Shown piece after piece: positions 43,116-52,560 of a stretch of DNA of 64,000 nucleotides. The position numbers and the translations under genes are program-made. Source of the DNA: Gemmobacter caeruleus (GTDB lineage: Bacteria; Pseudomonadota; Alphaproteobacteria; Rhodobacterales; Rhodobacteraceae); assembly GCF_008271655.1 (NCBI RefSeq), contig NZ_VKKX01000033.1, forward strand, positions 248,001 to 312,000. Reading direction: 5' to 3'. The notes beneath the pieces are model-generated. The model did no database searches. It was given only the letters and a program-made list of their open reading frames with translations, and was not told the origin of the DNA. Position 1 is the stretch's first letter, and each line of letters opens with the position of its first letter.

Positions 43116-43549
43116 CGCAGGGCTTGTGCCAGAAAGGCGCGGTCGCCGGCATTGCCCAGACTTGTCAGCGCGGTTTCGATCGGCAGCCAGACAGCGCTGT
43201 GCCCCGGTTCCGACGGGGGCCCGATCGGGCGGGTCGGCCGCGCGAGATAGAGCGTGCAGAGCTTTTCGGCCCAAAGATCGTAATCCGGCATGTAGCAGAA
43301 GCGGCGGAACGCACCCAGGCGGCGCTGCACCTGAATGGTCCAGCCGGTTTCTTCACGCACCTCGCGATGCAGCGCGGCCAGGGGCTGTTCGCCGGGGTCG
43401 ATTCCGCCGCCGGGCAACTGGAATTCCGGCTTGGGGGCCTCCTGAAAGGTGGTCAGGATGTGATCGCCATCCAGAAGCACCGCATAGACCCCCGGACGGC
43501 GCCGATAGGCAATGCCCGGCCTCACTGCCTCGCCAAAGCGTCGTATCAT
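43112..43549 (-). CDS. Nudix hydrolase
   Basis: This 145-aa protein has a clear Nudix box, GGGIDPGEQPLAALHREVREETG (GX5EX7REUXEEXGU pattern), at about residues 47-69. An upstream RPGVYAVLLDGDHILTTFQ forms the central beta strand. It hydrolyses some nucleoside diphosphate-X compound; the substrate cannot be told. It converges on the phosphatase gene with overlapping stop codons and is divergent from hslO, 71 bp away. Confidence 0.9.
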   Translation of the reverse strand: MIRRFGEAVRPGIAYRRRPGVYAVLLDGDHILTTFQEAPKPEFQLPGGGIDPGEQPLAALHREVREETGWTIQVQRRLGAFRRFCYMPDYDLWAEKLCTLYLARPTRPIGPPSEPGHSAVWLPIETALTSLGNAGDRAFLAQALR

Positions 43550-43620
43550 CCCTTGGGTCCTGATCTTGCTGCGCCTATATGATCGCGGTATGCCAGCAGT
43601 GGCGCCATCAGGAAACCCCC

Positions 43621-44622
43621 ATGACCATCGGAACGCAGATTGCCTGGGACGATACCGTCCTGCCGTTTCAACTTGATCTTTCGGACATCCGCGGGCGGGT
43701 TGCCCGGCTGGACGGTGTGCTGGATCAGGTATTGAAGCAGCACGCCTATCCGCCGCAGGTCGAGGCGCTGGTCTGCGAAGCCGCCTTGCTGACCGCGCTG
43801 ATCGGCCAGACCATCAAGCTGCGCTGGCGCTTGTCGCTGCAAATTCGCGGCACCGGCGCGGTCAAGATGGTCGCGACTGATTATTACGGCCCGACCGAGG
43901 ACGGCGAGCCCGCCCGGATTCGCGCCTATGCGCATTTCGAGGCGGATCGGCTTGACCCCGAGGCGCGGCCCTTTGACCTGCTGGACGAAGGGTATTTCGT
44001 CATCGTGATCGACCAGGGGCAGGGGATGACGCCCTATCAGGGCATCACACCGCTGACCGGCGGGTCGCTTTCGGATTGTGCGCAGACCTATTTCGCGCAG
44101 TCGGAGCAGTTGCCGACCCGCTTTGCCCTGACCTATGGCCGCAGCCAGCAGCCCGGCGCCGCGCCGCATTGGCGGGCCGGGGGCGTCATGATCCAGCATA
44201 TGCCGAAGGCCTCGCCCTTTGTCGCCGATCAGGGCGGGTCGGGCGCGGGCGGGCTGCTGCAATCGGCCGATATCCTGGACGGCTCCGAGGGCGAGAACTG
44301 GACGCGGGTCAATCTTCTGCTCGACACTGTCGAGGAGATGGAGCTGATCGGCCCCTCGGTCGCACCGACCGACCTGCTGATCCGCCTGTTCCACGAGGAA
44401 GCGCCGCGGGTCTATGACGCGCAACCGGTGCGATTCGGCTGTTCCTGCTCGGCGCAGAAGGTGCGCGATGCGCTGTCGATCTATTCGGCCAAGGATCTGC
44501 GCCACATGACGACGCCCGAGGGCGTTCTGACCGCCGATTGCCAGTTTTGCGGGGCCCATTACGAGTTTGACCCCGCGACGCTGGGTTTCGAGGCCGGAAA
44601 GGCCGCGCCCGATGGGGCCTGA
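43621..44622 (+). CDS. hslO: Hsp33 redox-regulated chaperone
   Basis: This 333-aa protein is Hsp33, a holdase switched on by oxidative unfolding. The C-terminal zinc site is the expected CxC...CxxC: FGCSCSAQKV and ADCQFCGAHY. The N-terminal domain has LVCEAALLTALIGQTIKLRWRLSLQIRG, QGQGMTPYQGITPLTGG and YFAQSEQLPTRFAL. The ATG at 43621 precedes MTIGTQIAWDD, the usual short N-terminus; an upstream ATG 42 bases earlier is less likely. Its end overlaps the next Nudix gene by 11 bp. Confidence 0.96.
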   Translation: MTIGTQIAWDDTVLPFQLDLSDIRGRVARLDGVLDQVLKQHAYPPQVEALVCEAALLTALIGQTIKLRWRLSLQIRGTGAVKMVATDYYGPTEDGEPARIRAYAHFEADRLDPEARPFDLLDEGYFVIVIDQGQGMTPYQGITPLTGGSLSDCAQTYFAQSEQLPTRFALTYGRSQQPGAAPHWRAGGVMIQHMPKASPFVADQGGSGAGGLLQSADILDGSEGENWTRVNLLLDTVEEMELIGPSVAPTDLLIRLFHEEAPRVYDAQPVRFGCSCSAQKVRDALSIYSAKDLRHMTTPEGVLTADCQFCGAHYEFDPATLGFEAGKAAPDGA

Positions 44623-45199
44623 AGCGCTGATCCGTGCGCTGGAGCGTCCCGCGCCGGAAAGCTCGGACTATGATCTCAACCCTGGCACGGTGCTGCCGCC
44701 CGGGCGCAAGCTGCGGGCGGCGGCGGTGCTGGTCGCGATCTGTGAAACGCCGCGCGGGCCGGCGGTGCTGCTGACCAAGCGTGCCTCGGGGCTTCAGCAT
44801 CATCCAGGGCAGATTGCCTTTCCGGGTGGCAAGATCGACGCCGGTGATGCGGATGCCGAGGCCGCCGCGCTGCGCGAGGCGCGCGAGGAGGTGGGGCTGG
44901 ACCCGTCCTTGGTGCGGATTCTGGGGCGGATGCCGGCGCATGAAACCGTGACCGGCTATAGCGTGACCCCCGTTTTGGGCCATATCAGTGACGTTTTCGT
45001 GCCCCGCCGCGAGATCGGCGAGGTGGACGAGGTGTTTCTGGTGCCGCTGGCGCATCTGCGCGATCTGTCTGCCTATCGGGTAGAGCGGCGGATGTGGCGC
45101 GGCGACTGGCGGCGATATTATGCTGTGCCCTGGGGCCCCTATTACATCTGGGGCGCGACGGCGCGGATGTTGCGGGGGCTGGCGGAGCGGCTGAGATGA
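44612..45199 (+). CDS. Nudix hydrolase, CoA pyrophosphatase type
   Basis: This 195-aa enzyme has the CoA-pyrophosphatase motif LLTKRASGLQHHPGQIAFPGGK directly before the Nudix box AALREAREEVGLDPSLV. These together mark the NudL/Nudt7-like group, which cleaves CoA or its derivatives to 4'-phosphopantetheine and adenosine 3',5'-bisphosphate. The ATG at 44612 lies within the last codons of hslO, and the stop overlaps the CCA-enzyme ATG (ATGA), giving a three-gene coupled unit. Confidence 0.9.
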   Translation: MGPEALIRALERPAPESSDYDLNPGTVLPPGRKLRAAAVLVAICETPRGPAVLLTKRASGLQHHPGQIAFPGGKIDAGDADAEAAALREAREEVGLDPSLVRILGRMPAHETVTGYSVTPVLGHISDVFVPRREIGEVDEVFLVPLAHLRDLSAYRVERRMWRGDWRRYYAVPWGPYYIWGATARMLRGLAERLR

Positions 45200-46338
45200 A
45201 AGTGACCGGCGACTGGCTGGAAAATCCGGCGACTCAGGCGGTCTGCGCGGCCTTGTCGCAGGCGGGCTATCAGGCGCTGTTCGTCGGGGGCTGCGTGCGC
45301 AATGCATTGCTGGGCGCGCCGGTGGCCGATACCGATATCGCGACCGATGCCCTGCCCCAAACAGTCTCTGACATTGCGGAAAAGGCTGGTTTTCGGGTGT
45401 TTCCGACAGGAATCGAACATGGCACGGTGACGGTGATCGCCGAGGGTATTCCGCATGAGATCACCACCTTCCGCCGCGATGTGGAGACCGATGGCCGGCG
45501 CGCGGTTGTCGCCTTTTCGGACCGGATCGAAGAGGATGCGCAGCGGCGCGATTTCACGATGAACGCGCTTTATGCCCGTGCGGATGGCATCGTGCTTGAT
45601 CCGCTGGGCGGTCTGCCAGACCTGCACGCTCGGCGTCTGCGTTTTGTCGGCGATGCCCATGCCCGCATCCGCGAGGATTACCTGCGCATCCTGCGCTTTT
45701 TCCGGTTCCATGCCTGGTATGGCGACCCCGATCAGGGAATTGACGCCGAGGGGTTGGCCGCCTGTGCCGAACTTTCCGCAGGAATAGAGACGCTTTCGGC
45801 CGAGCGGATCGGGGCGGAGATGCGCAAGTTGCTGGCCGCGCCAGACCCTGCGCCGGCGGTGGCGGTGATGGCGCAGGCCGGCGTTCTGGCGCGGGTGCTG
45901 CCGGGTGCCGACCCGCGGGCGCTGGCGCCGCTGATCTGGCTGGAAAAGGGGCAGCCGGGGCATTGGCTGCGCCGTCTGGCGGTGCTGGGTGGCCAGGATC
46001 CGAGCGAATCCTGGCGGCTTTCCCGGGCGGAATCGCGCGATTTTCGCCATGTCAGAGACGCTTTGACGGAAGATGCGGCGCCGGCGGTGCTGGGCTATCG
46101 TCTGGGTGTCGGCCTGGCAACGGACGCCATTCTGGCGCGCGCGGCGATGATTGCTGCGCCCCCCCCGACGGATTGGCAGGCCGAGGTCGCACGCGGTGCT
46201 GCTGCACAGTTCCCGGTGCGCCCGGCCGATCTGATGCCCGGCTTGCAGGGGGCCGCCCTGGGCGCCCGCTTGCGGGAACTTGAGGCGCGCTGGCTCGATT
46301 CGGGTTTGCGGGCCAGCCGCGCGGCGCTTTTGGGCTGA
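45196..46338 (+). CDS. CCA-adding tRNA nucleotidyltransferase family protein
   Basis: This 380-aa protein is a class II tRNA nucleotidyltransferase/poly(A) polymerase family member. It has FVGGCVRNALLGAPVADTDIATDA with the catalytic aspartates, HGTVTV, EITTFRRDVETDGRRAVV, RRDFTMNALY, and the tRNA-binding head motif RIREDYLRILRFFRFHAWYG. It probably repairs or adds the tRNA 3' CCA end. The tRNA-Thr in this window encodes its CCA, so here the role may be repair. The start at 45196 overlaps the Nudix stop. Confidence 0.92.
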   Translation: MKVTGDWLENPATQAVCAALSQAGYQALFVGGCVRNALLGAPVADTDIATDALPQTVSDIAEKAGFRVFPTGIEHGTVTVIAEGIPHEITTFRRDVETDGRRAVVAFSDRIEEDAQRRDFTMNALYARADGIVLDPLGGLPDLHARRLRFVGDAHARIREDYLRILRFFRFHAWYGDPDQGIDAEGLAACAELSAGIETLSAERIGAEMRKLLAAPDPAPAVAVMAQAGVLARVLPGADPRALAPLIWLEKGQPGHWLRRLAVLGGQDPSESWRLSRAESRDFRHVRDALTEDAAPAVLGYRLGVGLATDAILARAAMIAAPPPTDWQAEVARGAAAQFPVRPADLMPGLQGAALGARLRELEARWLDSGLRASRAALLG

Positions 46339-46399
46339 ACTTTTCCTTCTGGTCAAACCGGTCTATATCAGGTGCCTGTCTGACCCGAAGGTTTCGCCG

Positions 46400-48241
46400 A
46401 TGTTCCGGTTCTTTGAAGGGCTTGTTGACCCGTATCAGGCCTATCCGCGCTCTGACACGCCGCCGCGCCGGCTGTGGCCCTTTCTGAAGGAATATGTCCG
46501 CCCGTTCCGCAAGGTCTTTGCGGCGACGGCGGTTCTGTCGGTGATCGCAGCCGCGCTGGACGTGGCGCTGATCTGGTATGTTGGGCGGCTGGTCGATCTG
46601 CTGACGCAGGGCAGCCCGGCGCAGGTCTGGGCGGACTACGGCATCGAAATCGTCTCTGTCGGGCTGTTTGTGCTGATTGTGCGGCCCGCACTGATCGTGA
46701 CGAATGTGGCGCTGCTGCATAATACGATTCTGCCGAATTTCGGCACGATGATCCGGTTCCGGGCGCATGATCATGTGATGCGCCAGCCTGTCGGCTGGTT
46801 CGAGGGCGATTTTGCCGGGCGTATCGCCAATCGGGTGATGCAGACCCCGCCCGCGGCCGGCGACGCGGTGTTTCAGACCTTTGATGCCGTGGCCTTTGCC
46901 AGCGTGACGGTGGTCGGCTCGGCGGTCATGCTGGCGGGGGCGGATCCGCGGCTGTTGCTGCCGATGCTGATCTGGTTCGCGCTGTATCTGGCGCTGGTGC
47001 GCTGGACGCTGCGGCGCGCGGGGCCGGCGGCCAAGGCGAGTTCCGACGCGCGCTCGGCCGTGACCGGGCGGGTGGTGGATGCCTATACCAACATCCATTC
47101 GGTCAAGCTGTTCGCCCATCATGGCCTGGAGATGCGGCACGCGACCGAGGCGATCGAACATGCCCGCGCGACCTTTCAGAAAGAAATGCGGATCATCACG
47201 CGGATGGACCTCGCGCTGACGGTGCTGAACGGGTTTCTGATCGTGTCGGTGACCGGCTGGGCGGTGCTGCTTTGGTATCAGGGCGCGGCGAGTGTGGGGA
47301 CGGTGGCGGCGGCGACGGCGCTGGTGCTGCGGCTCAATAACATGACCTATTGGATCATGTGGGCGACGACCTCGCTGGTGCAGGCGCTTGGCGTCGTGCA
47401 GGAGGGGATGGAGACGATCACCCAGCCCATCGGTCTGGTCGATGCCCCCGGGGCGCGCCCGCTGCGTCTGACGGAAGGCGAGGTGCGGATCGAGGGCGTT
47501 TCGCATCACTATGGCCGCGGAACCGGCGGGTTGCGCGATGTGACGCTGACCCTGCGGCCGGGGGAACGGGTCGGGCTGGTCGGGCGTTCGGGTGCCGGAA
47601 AATCGACTCTGGTGAAGCTGATGCTGCGATTCTACGACTGTGAGGCGGGGCGGATTCTGATTGACGGGCAGGATATCGCGCAGGTCACACAGGACAGTCT
47701 GCGCCGCGAAATCGGCATGGTTCAGCAGGATTCGAGCCTGTTGCACCGCTCGGTTCGGGAAAACATCCTGTATGGTCGGCCCGACGCCACCGAAGATCAG
47801 ATGATCGCCGCCGCCCGGCGGGCCGAGGCGCATGAATTCATCCTGACGCTGGAAGACCCGGAGGGGCGGCGCGGCTACGATGCCCATGTGGGTGAGCGGG
47901 GGGTCAAGCTTTCGGGCGGGCAGCGGCAGCGCATCGGGCTGGCGCGGGTGATCCTGAAGGACGCGCCGATCCTCATTCTGGACGAAGCGACCAGCGCGCT
48001 GGACAGCGAGGTGGAGGCGGCGATTCAGGATGCGCTTTATGGCGTGATGGAGGGCAAGACGGTGATCGCCATCGCGCACCGGCTTTCGACCATCGCGGCG
48101 ATGGACCGGATTGTGGTGCTGGAGGATGGTGCTGTGGCCGAGGATGGCAGCCATGCCGAATTGCTGGCGCAGGGCGGGCTTTATGCCCGGTTCTGGGCGC
48201 GGCAATCGGGGGGCTTCATCGGAACAGAGGATGCGGCATGA
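46400..48241 (+). CDS. ABC exporter, half-transporter A
   Basis: This 613-aa half-transporter has an N-terminal six-helix membrane domain (about residues 30-330) fused to an ATPase domain. The ATPase has Walker A GRSGAGKSTLV, signature LSGGQRQRIGLAR, Walker B ILILDEATSALD and switch histidine in AIAHRLSTIA. The type is the MsbA/LmrA-like exporter family. The following gene is a paralogue overlapping by 4 bp, so the two most likely form a heterodimer. All nucleotide-site residues appear intact in both. The start is the ATG at 46400 (MFRFFEGLVDPYQ), 61 bp after the previous gene. The cargo is unknown. Confidence 0.93.
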   Translation: MFRFFEGLVDPYQAYPRSDTPPRRLWPFLKEYVRPFRKVFAATAVLSVIAAALDVALIWYVGRLVDLLTQGSPAQVWADYGIEIVSVGLFVLIVRPALIVTNVALLHNTILPNFGTMIRFRAHDHVMRQPVGWFEGDFAGRIANRVMQTPPAAGDAVFQTFDAVAFASVTVVGSAVMLAGADPRLLLPMLIWFALYLALVRWTLRRAGPAAKASSDARSAVTGRVVDAYTNIHSVKLFAHHGLEMRHATEAIEHARATFQKEMRIITRMDLALTVLNGFLIVSVTGWAVLLWYQGAASVGTVAAATALVLRLNNMTYWIMWATTSLVQALGVVQEGMETITQPIGLVDAPGARPLRLTEGEVRIEGVSHHYGRGTGGLRDVTLTLRPGERVGLVGRSGAGKSTLVKLMLRFYDCEAGRILIDGQDIAQVTQDSLRREIGMVQQDSSLLHRSVRENILYGRPDATEDQMIAAARRAEAHEFILTLEDPEGRRGYDAHVGERGVKLSGGQRQRIGLARVILKDAPILILDEATSALDSEVEAAIQDALYGVMEGKTVIAIAHRLSTIAAMDRIVVLEDGAVAEDGSHAELLAQGGLYARFWARQSGGFIGTEDAA

Positions 48242-50082
48242 ACCTGACCCGGCGCCTTGGTGGCCTGATCGACGCCTTTCGCCCCGCCGAGGGGCAGCCG
48301 CCCCAGATGCTTGGCCCGTTCTTTCGCTGGTGTCTGCGCGGGGCCTGGGCACCGCTGATCGTGGCGGGGGTGATTTCGTCGCTGGCCGGCACGACCGAGG
48401 TGGTTTCGGCGCTGATCCTGGGCTGGGTGGTGGATGCCGCCGTCAATCACGGGCCGGTCGGGTTCTTTGCGCAGAACATGTCTCTGCTCTTGCTGTTTTT
48501 GCTGTTTTACCTGCTGTTGCGGCCTCTGGCCATGGCGGCCTCGGCCGCGTCGAATTCGATCATCGTGGGCCCGAATGTCATGCCCCTGGTGCTGAGCCGG
48601 CTGCATCGCTGGACGCTGGGGCAGGCGGTCACCTTCTTTGACAATGACTTTGCCGGGCGCATCGCGCAAAAGCAGATGCAGGCTGCGCGGGCGGTCACCG
48701 ATGTCGCGACCGAGGTGATCAACACCGTCTGTTTCGCGCTGGCCTCGGTGATCGGGTCGGCGGTGTTCCTGATTTCCATCGACGCGCGCATCGCGCTGGC
48801 CTTGCTGGCATGGCTTGTCGCCTATCTGGCGCTGGTGCGGTTCTTTCTGCCCAAGGTGAAGGGAAATTCGGCGGCGCGGGCGGGGGCGCGGGCCATGGTC
48901 TCGGGTCAGGTGGTGGACACGATCACCAATATCAAGACGGTGAAACTGTTTGCCCATGCCGCCTTCGAGGATCGCGTGGCCCTGAAAAGCATGGAGGTTT
49001 TCCGCGAGCGCAGTCTCGAATTCGGGCAGATCTCCACCTGGTTCCGCTTTTCGCTGATGACGCTGGCGGGGGTGCTGCCGGTCTTGCTGCTCGGGGGCAC
49101 GGTCTGGCTGTGGCAATCGGGCCATGCCACGGCGGGCGATATTGCGGCGGCCGGCGCGGTGGCGATGCGCATTGCGCAGATGACCGGCTGGGTCAGCTTT
49201 ACCCTGATGTCGATCTATACCAGCGTGGGCGAGGTGGAGGACGGCATGCGCACGCTGGCGCAGCCGCATGTCCTGGCCGATGCGCCCGATGCGCTGGACC
49301 TGCCGCGCATCAAGGGGCGAGTGGCCTATGAGGCGGCAAGCTTTGCCTATGGGCGCCGGCGTGGCGGCATCGACGGTGTTACGCTGCATATCGCGGCGGG
49401 CGAGAAGATCGGCATTGTCGGGGCTTCGGGCGCCGGGAAATCGACGCTGGTTTCGCTGCTTTTGCGTCTCTATGACTGCGAAAAGGGGCGCGTTCTGGTC
49501 GATGGTCATGACGTGCGCGACGTGACACAGGAAAGCCTGCGCCGGCAGATCGGCATGGTCACGCAGGAAACCGCGATGTTCAACCGCTCGGCACGCGACA
49601 ACATCGCCTATGGCCGCCCCGATGCCACCGAGGCCGAGATCATAGCCGCCGCGCAGGCCGCCGAGGCGCATGGTTTCATCATGGCGATGGAAGATCATCA
49701 GGGCCGCAAGGGCTATGACGCGTTTCTGGGCGAACGCGGGGTGAAGCTGTCGGGCGGGCAGCGGCAGCGCATCGCGCTGGCGCGGGCCTTTCTCAAGGAT
49801 GCGCCGATCCTGGTGCTGGACGAGGCGACCTCGGCGCTGGACAGCGAAGTGGAGGCCAGCATCCAGGAGGCGCTGGACCGGGTGATGCAGGGCAAGACGG
49901 TGCTGGCCATCGCGCACCGGCTTTCGACCATCGCGGCGATGGACCGGATCATCGTGCTGGAAGAAGGTCGCATCGTCGAGGAAGGCAGCCATGAGGCGCT
50001 TTTGGTCAAGGGGGGGCTTTACGCCCGCTACTGGAACAGGCAATCGGGGGGCTTCATTGTCACCGACGAGGCAGCGGAATGA
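48238..50082 (+). CDS. ABC exporter, half-transporter B
   Basis: This 614-aa paralogue of the preceding gene has the same fused membrane-ATPase design: Walker A GASGAGKSTLV, signature LSGGQRQRIALAR, Walker B ILVLDEATSALD and switch region AIAHRLSTIAAMDRI. Parts of the C-terminus are almost identical in both proteins (VEA-S/AIQ-A, HRLSTIAAMDRI, QSGGFI), pointing to tandem duplication. The ATG at 48238 overlaps the end of the first exporter gene, and its own stop overlaps the next gene's ATG. A heterodimeric exporter is inferred. Confidence 0.93.
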   Translation: MNLTRRLGGLIDAFRPAEGQPPQMLGPFFRWCLRGAWAPLIVAGVISSLAGTTEVVSALILGWVVDAAVNHGPVGFFAQNMSLLLLFLLFYLLLRPLAMAASAASNSIIVGPNVMPLVLSRLHRWTLGQAVTFFDNDFAGRIAQKQMQAARAVTDVATEVINTVCFALASVIGSAVFLISIDARIALALLAWLVAYLALVRFFLPKVKGNSAARAGARAMVSGQVVDTITNIKTVKLFAHAAFEDRVALKSMEVFRERSLEFGQISTWFRFSLMTLAGVLPVLLLGGTVWLWQSGHATAGDIAAAGAVAMRIAQMTGWVSFTLMSIYTSVGEVEDGMRTLAQPHVLADAPDALDLPRIKGRVAYEAASFAYGRRRGGIDGVTLHIAAGEKIGIVGASGAGKSTLVSLLLRLYDCEKGRVLVDGHDVRDVTQESLRRQIGMVTQETAMFNRSARDNIAYGRPDATEAEIIAAAQAAEAHGFIMAMEDHQGRKGYDAFLGERGVKLSGGQRQRIALARAFLKDAPILVLDEATSALDSEVEASIQEALDRVMQGKTVLAIAHRLSTIAAMDRIIVLEEGRIVEEGSHEALLVKGGLYARYWNRQSGGFIVTDEAAE

Positions 50083-51299
50083 AACTGACGATCGCACGGC
50101 TGGGCCATCTGGGTGACGGCATCGCCGAAGGGCCGGAGGGGCCGGTCTATGTGCCGGGCATGCTGCCGGGCGAAGAGATCGAGGGCGATCTGTCGGGCGG
50201 CACCCTGCTGGCGCCGAAGATCGTCACCCCTTCGCCTGACCGGATCAAGGCACCCTGCGCCCATGCCAAAAGCTGTGGCGGCTGTCTGATGCAGCATGCC
50301 CGCGACGGTTTCGTGGCGGACTGGAAGCTGGGAATCGTGCGCGGGGCACTGGCGGGGCAGGGGCTTGAGGCGGCGCTGCGGCCCATCGTGACCTCGCCGC
50401 CCCGATCGCGGCGCCGGGCGACGCTGGCGGCGCGGCGCACCAAGGGCGGTGCGCTGATCGGATTTCACGCGCGCGGGTCGAACCTCATCATTCCGGTGCC
50501 GCAATGCCAGCTGCTCCATCCCGATCTGATGGCTGCCCTGCCTGCGCTGGAGGCGCTGGTGGTGGCCGGCGGGTCGCGCACGGCCGAGCTTGACCTTTCG
50601 GTCACGCGCACGCTGGCCGGGCCGGATGTGGTGGTGACGGGGGGCAAGCCGCTGGATGCCGAGCTGCGGCTGGCGCTGGCCCGCATCGCCGAGGCGCGGG
50701 GCCTGTCGCGCCTGACATGGGGCGATGAGGTGGTCGCCCTGCGCGCCGCGCCGATGCAGCGCTTTGGCAAGGCGCTGGTGGCGCCGCCGCCCGGGGCCTT
50801 TCTTCAGGCGACGGCCGAGGGCGAGGCCGCGCTGCTGGCTGCCGTGCAAGAGGCCATAGGCCGCGCGACCCGCATCACCGATCTGTTCGCGGGGGCGGGC
50901 ACCTTTGCGCTGCCGCTGTCGGAACAGGCCGATATTCACGCGGTGGAGGGCGACGCCGCGATGATGGCCGCGCTGGACAAGGGCTGGCGTCAGGTCGGCG
51001 GCCTGCATCGCGTGACCTGCGAGACCCGCGACCTGTTCCGCCGTCCGCTGGAGCCGGATGAGTTCAAGGGCGTGGAGGCGGTGGTCATCGACCCGCCCCG
51101 CGCCGGGGCCGAGGCGCAGACCGCGACGCTGGCACGCAGCGCCGTGCCGGTGATTGCCATGGTGTCGTGCAATCCGGTGACCTTTGCGCGCGACGCGGCG
51201 GTGCTGGTCGCGGCGGGATACCGGCTGGATTGGGTGCAGGTGGTGGACCAGTTCCGCTGGTCGGCCCATGTGGAGCTGGCCGCGCGCTTCTGCCGCTGA
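50079..51299 (+). CDS. 23S rRNA (uracil-5)-methyltransferase-type enzyme (RlmD/TrmA family)
   Basis: This 406-aa protein has an N-terminal TRAM-like region (LTIARLGHLGDGIAEGPEGPVYVPG) and an iron-sulfur cluster site with C60, C66 and C69 in APCAHAKSCGGC plus a distal VPQC. The SAM-binding fold has ITDLFAGAGTFALPL, VIDPPRAGAE, and the catalytic cysteine in MVSCNPVTFARD. It methylates U to m5U in rRNA. The exact target (U1939, U747 or other) is not decided by these motifs. It overlaps the second ABC exporter gene by 4 bp. Confidence 0.92.
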   Translation: MKLTIARLGHLGDGIAEGPEGPVYVPGMLPGEEIEGDLSGGTLLAPKIVTPSPDRIKAPCAHAKSCGGCLMQHARDGFVADWKLGIVRGALAGQGLEAALRPIVTSPPRSRRRATLAARRTKGGALIGFHARGSNLIIPVPQCQLLHPDLMAALPALEALVVAGGSRTAELDLSVTRTLAGPDVVVTGGKPLDAELRLALARIAEARGLSRLTWGDEVVALRAAPMQRFGKALVAPPPGAFLQATAEGEAALLAAVQEAIGRATRITDLFAGAGTFALPLSEQADIHAVEGDAAMMAALDKGWRQVGGLHRVTCETRDLFRRPLEPDEFKGVEAVVIDPPRAGAEAQTATLARSAVPVIAMVSCNPVTFARDAAVLVAAGYRLDWVQVVDQFRWSAHVELAARFCR

Positions 51300-51402
51300 C
51301 ATGCGCACGCAGCCGTGATCCGGTTGTGCGCCGGCGCACCTTTGCGGGCTTTGCAGAACATGCGAAAACCGCTAAGGGGCAGAAAAACACTCGGGCAGTT
51401 CC

Positions 51403-51903
51403 ATGACATTCCTGCGCATCCTGATTCTGGTCACGCTGGCCTTCGGGCTGGCCGCCTGTGGCGGTGGCGGCAAGTTCCGCAGCTATCACGGACCGGCGGT
51501 GACGGCGATCCAGGTCCACAAGGCCGATCGCAAGATGTATCTGCTGCACAATGACAAGGTGCTGAAGCAATACGATATTTCGCTGGGTTTTGCCCCGGTC
51601 GGCCACAAGCAGTTCGAGGGCGACGGCAAGACCCCGGAAGGCGCCTATTACATCTCTTACCACAACCCCAAGAGCCGCTATCACCTGTCTGTCGGGATTT
51701 CCTACCCGAACCAGAACGATGTCGCCTTTGCCGAGGCGCAGGGCAAATCGCCCGGCGGGGACATCATGATTCACGGGCGGTCGCGCTACAAGGGGATCAA
51801 CAAGGGCGACTGGACAGCGGGCTGCATCGCCATCACCGACAGCGAGATGGAAGAGGTCTATTCCATGCTGCGGCAATATACGCCGATCTATATCTTGCCC
51901 TGA
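51403..51903 (+). CDS. L,D-transpeptidase family lipoprotein
   Basis: This 166-aa protein has a lipoprotein signal with lipobox LAAC (Cys19) and a YkuD catalytic domain. His124 is in IMIHGRSRYKG and the nucleophile Cys141 is in DWTAGCIAIT. The domain starts with VHKADRKMYLLHNDKVLKQYDISLG. Such enzymes make 3-3 crosslinks in peptidoglycan or attach proteins to it; anchoring in the membrane is predicted. A strong terminator follows, and the next genes are a CAP-domain lipoprotein and a second L,D-transpeptidase. Confidence 0.9.
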   Translation: MTFLRILILVTLAFGLAACGGGGKFRSYHGPAVTAIQVHKADRKMYLLHNDKVLKQYDISLGFAPVGHKQFEGDGKTPEGAYYISYHNPKSRYHLSVGISYPNQNDVAFAEAQGKSPGGDIMIHGRSRYKGINKGDWTAGCIAITDSEMEEVYSMLRQYTPIYILP

Positions 51904-51909
51904 CGGCAG

Positions 51910-51934
51910 AAAGGGGGCCGCTGGCCCCCTTTTT
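51910..51934. terminator. Terminator between the L,D-transpeptidase and CAP genes
   Basis: AAAGGGGGCC and GGCCCCCTTT form a 10-bp stem with a GCT loop, followed by TT. It follows the L,D-transpeptidase stop by 6 bp and sits between converging genes, so it may serve both directions. Confidence 0.85.
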
Positions 51935-51957
51935 CGTTTCGCGCAGGGTCGCTGGCC

Positions 51958-52560
51958 TTATTGGGCGGCCGCGAGGTTATCCATCTCGGAGGTGACGGTG
52001 CGGCCAAGCGCCAGCGAGGTCACATTGGCGACCGGCGGGCGGTTGCGGTCGCCGGTGACCAGCGTCCACCAGATCTTGCCGCTGGGTTCCTGATACCAGG
52101 AAAAGCCCATTTCATTGGCGGCGGCATCCATTATCACGCCCAGCGTATCGGCCTGACCCGACCATTCCGCCAGGGTCTCCAGATCGGATTCATAGGTTTC
52201 CGCGATCAGTTCGCCCTGAAGATGGCCGCCATAGCCGGCGCGTTGCGCCCGCACCAGCGGCGACGACCCGTCAGATCCGAAATGCCAGGGCCGACCCTGG
52301 GCCGACATGTCGCGCGCATGGGCCAGCGCCGCGGCGTTGAGGGCCGCGTTGAATTCCAGCGGAGCCAGACCACGCGCGGCGCGCAGCGTGTTCAGCGAAT
52401 CGCGCACCCGCACGGGGATCTCTGCCTCGCTGCGCTTGTCGATCTTGTAGATCGTCGGCAGCGGGCGGCCGTCAGGCCCCAGTTGCGGCCCGGTCGGCGC
52501 CGAGGAACAGGCCGCCAGAAAGGCGGTAGCGCAGACCGCAAGCACGGTAAGTTTCGTCAT
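51958..52560 (-). CDS. CAP/SCP-domain lipoprotein
   Basis: This 200-aa protein has a lipobox LAAC (Cys18) and a CAP domain: LNTLRAARGLAPLEFNAALNAAALAHARDM, then WHFGSDGSSPLVRAQRAGY, GELIAE, and WSGQADTLGVIMDAAANEMGF. The paired His and Glu of the CAP cavity appear in these segments. Bacterial CAP proteins are secreted and often linked to cell-wall or envelope functions, without a settled activity. It is divergent from the second L,D-transpeptidase with 161 bp between starts. Confidence 0.88.
   Translation of the reverse strand: MTKLTVLAVCATAFLAACSSAPTGPQLGPDGRPLPTIYKIDKRSEAEIPVRVRDSLNTLRAARGLAPLEFNAALNAAALAHARDMSAQGRPWHFGSDGSSPLVRAQRAGYGGHLQGELIAETYESDLETLAEWSGQADTLGVIMDAAANEMGFSWYQEPSGKIWWTLVTGDRNRPPVANVTSLALGRTVTSEMDNLAAAQ

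Noticed and set aside
46052-50097. Long minus-strand frames opposite the two ABC exporters
   Set aside because: Both are His/Arg/Gln-rich shadows of clear transporter genes.
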